From assembly GCA_027475525.1 (NCBI GenBank), contig JAMWFC010000043.1, forward strand, positions 1 to 64,000: DNA of 64,000 nt, given 5' to 3'. A program made the translations under genes and the position numbers. This DNA is from Macrolepiota albuminosa. Taxonomy: Eukaryota; Basidiomycota; Agaricomycetes; Agaricales; Agaricaceae. A model generated the notes under the pieces. It saw only the letters and a program-made list of their open reading frames with translations, was not told where the DNA came from and ran no database searches. Every line of letters starts with the position of its first letter. The stretch's first letter is position 1. This document shows positions 63,089 through 64,000 of this stretch, piece by piece.

Positions 63089-63178
63089 TCATGTCATAGC
63101 GATGACCATGTCGTTCACGAAATCCAGCGACACCTTGTTCTTACGCATGAACGGCGTACCGATAATCATGTCGTAGCG
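63025..63178. repeat. 77-bp tandem duplication in RE-E (one mismatch)
   Basis: 63,025-63,101 and 63,102-63,178 match at 76 of 77 positions (A at 63,096, G at 63,173). Removing one copy puts the protease frame in phase with the RT frame. Confidence 0.93.
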
Positions 63179-63934
63179 ATCAAAATTTGCTATATCCACA
63201 TATTCTTTTGTCGACGTTCCTGATGTCTTTATTTTCACTTCCGCACCAAACTGCACCATGGCACGACTCCCTACAGTCCCCAGCTGGAGCATCAGCGGCT
63301 CCTCCAGTTCATGAATGCAAATTGCGTTGACGTGAGCAAACTGGGGCGTAATGCCCGTAGTGGTACTCCCGGAGTCCCACAATGTCCATGCCGGATGTCC
63401 ATTGACATCCACATACGTGACCAGGCACTCCTTCTCCTCGGGAGTATAGCGTGGCCTGTGCAACTTATTAGTTGCCTTCTGCAGGGTTACGTGTCTCATT
63501 CGGACGCGCTGATCTCCACGGCACTCAGTCAGTGCAAACAGGTGTTCTTCCTCGTCTTCACGAGTATAATAGTCGCTGTCATACACGTCTACTGTGACGT
63601 ATTCGTCGCCATCAATCTGGACGCTCTCGGCGTCATCCACTTCCGACCCGTCAGCCTCTACTTGCGGCTCCTCCTCCGTGTTGTTGACGACATCACTCGG
63701 TGCCGCAGCCGTATGGGCCGCTCAGATGTGTGCCTTAGGAGGGGCAGGGCATTCCTTAGCAAAATGTCCGCTCCTGCCACAATTGTAGCACGCTGAGGGA
63801 TCCCCTGCAGGCCTTCTCTGGGCCGCTCCTGGAACCCCAGCAGGTTTGCCCGTCATATGCGCTGCAGGCGCCACCACTCCTCTCGGTGCTACTTGATTCT
63901 GACCCGAAAAGGGTCGGCTATCCTTTGCTGGCAA
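63089..63934 (-). pseudogene. RE-E gag zinc knuckle and aspartic protease
   Basis: The knuckle CYNCGRSGHFAKEC lies at about 63,785-63,744 in a Pro/Ala-rich setting. A TGA (63,723 region) separates it from an acidic segment and the retropepsin-like protease (63,640-63,089) with TLWDSGSTTTGIT and FDRYDMIIGTPFMRKNKVSL. The protease active-site DSG is intact. Gag continues past the right edge. Confidence 0.78.
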
Positions 63935-64000
63935 TTGTCCAGCAGGCTTTGATTGAGGCCATTGGCCTCCAGAAATTGTCTTGCGAACAACAAATTGTGG

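Larger units (their letters stand above)
58529..64000 (-). mobile_element. RE-E: Ty3/gypsy retrotransposon, integrase-deleted, runs off the window
   Basis: The 3' LTR is 58,529-59,041 (minus strand TGTAGGTACC...AACTCCA). Reading leftward from the window end come the gag zinc knuckle, protease, RT, RNase H, then directly the extra ORF and the LTR, with no integrase. The 5' LTR lies outside the window. Fewer CpG changes than in RE-D show it is younger. Confidence 0.82.

Overview
The window reads as nuclear DNA of a filamentous basidiomycete, most likely an agaricomycete. Genes carry many short GT-AG introns (mostly 45-75 nt), the single-copy genes resemble fungal families, and the right three quarters is a nested pile of Ty3/gypsy LTR retrotransposons decayed mainly by CpG-to-TpG changes. 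I cannot name the species.

Layout. 1-6.0 kb: three tandem + strand copies of an intact three-exon kinase-like gene with repeated spacers that hold a LINE remnant. 6.4-13.5 kb: a compact single-copy island with an alpha/beta hydrolase (-), the DEAD-box RNA helicase DBP2 (-), a Ras/Rap-type small GTPase (-) and an SR-type cyclophilin (+), the last two sharing a 130-bp divergent promoter. 13.6-15.15 kb: a fourth kinase-like copy in inverted orientation, so the island sits between inverted repeats. 15.4-18.8 kb: a decayed CACTA/EnSpm-like DNA transposon. 20.1-22.2 kb: a broken uncharacterised gene with a minisatellite.

Retrotransposon pile. RE-A (22,887-39,473, -) contains RE-B (23,863-30,509, -, a chromovirus with equal 518-bp LTRs and a TTCTG duplication) and a roughly 700-bp LTR-like insert in its gag. 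A solo LTR lies at 40,040-40,989. A broken gene at 41.5-42.6 kb is cut by RE-D (-). RE-D is in turn interrupted by a 1.9-kb insert carrying mitochondrial cox1/group II intron DNA, by RE-C (45,903-56,799, +), and by RE-E (58,529 to the window end, -).

Most notable. RE-C carries, between pol and its 3' LTR, an antisense gene with six exons and five in-frame spliceosomal introns encoding a Cys-rich protein. RE-D and RE-E share an uncharacterised extra ORF between pol and the 3' LTR. Five tandem duplications all have a period of exactly 77 bp, and removing one copy restores the reading frame in each of the four coding cases, which points to an assembly artefact rather than biology. Most transposon ORFs are broken by TGA codons where a CGA or TGG codon is expected.
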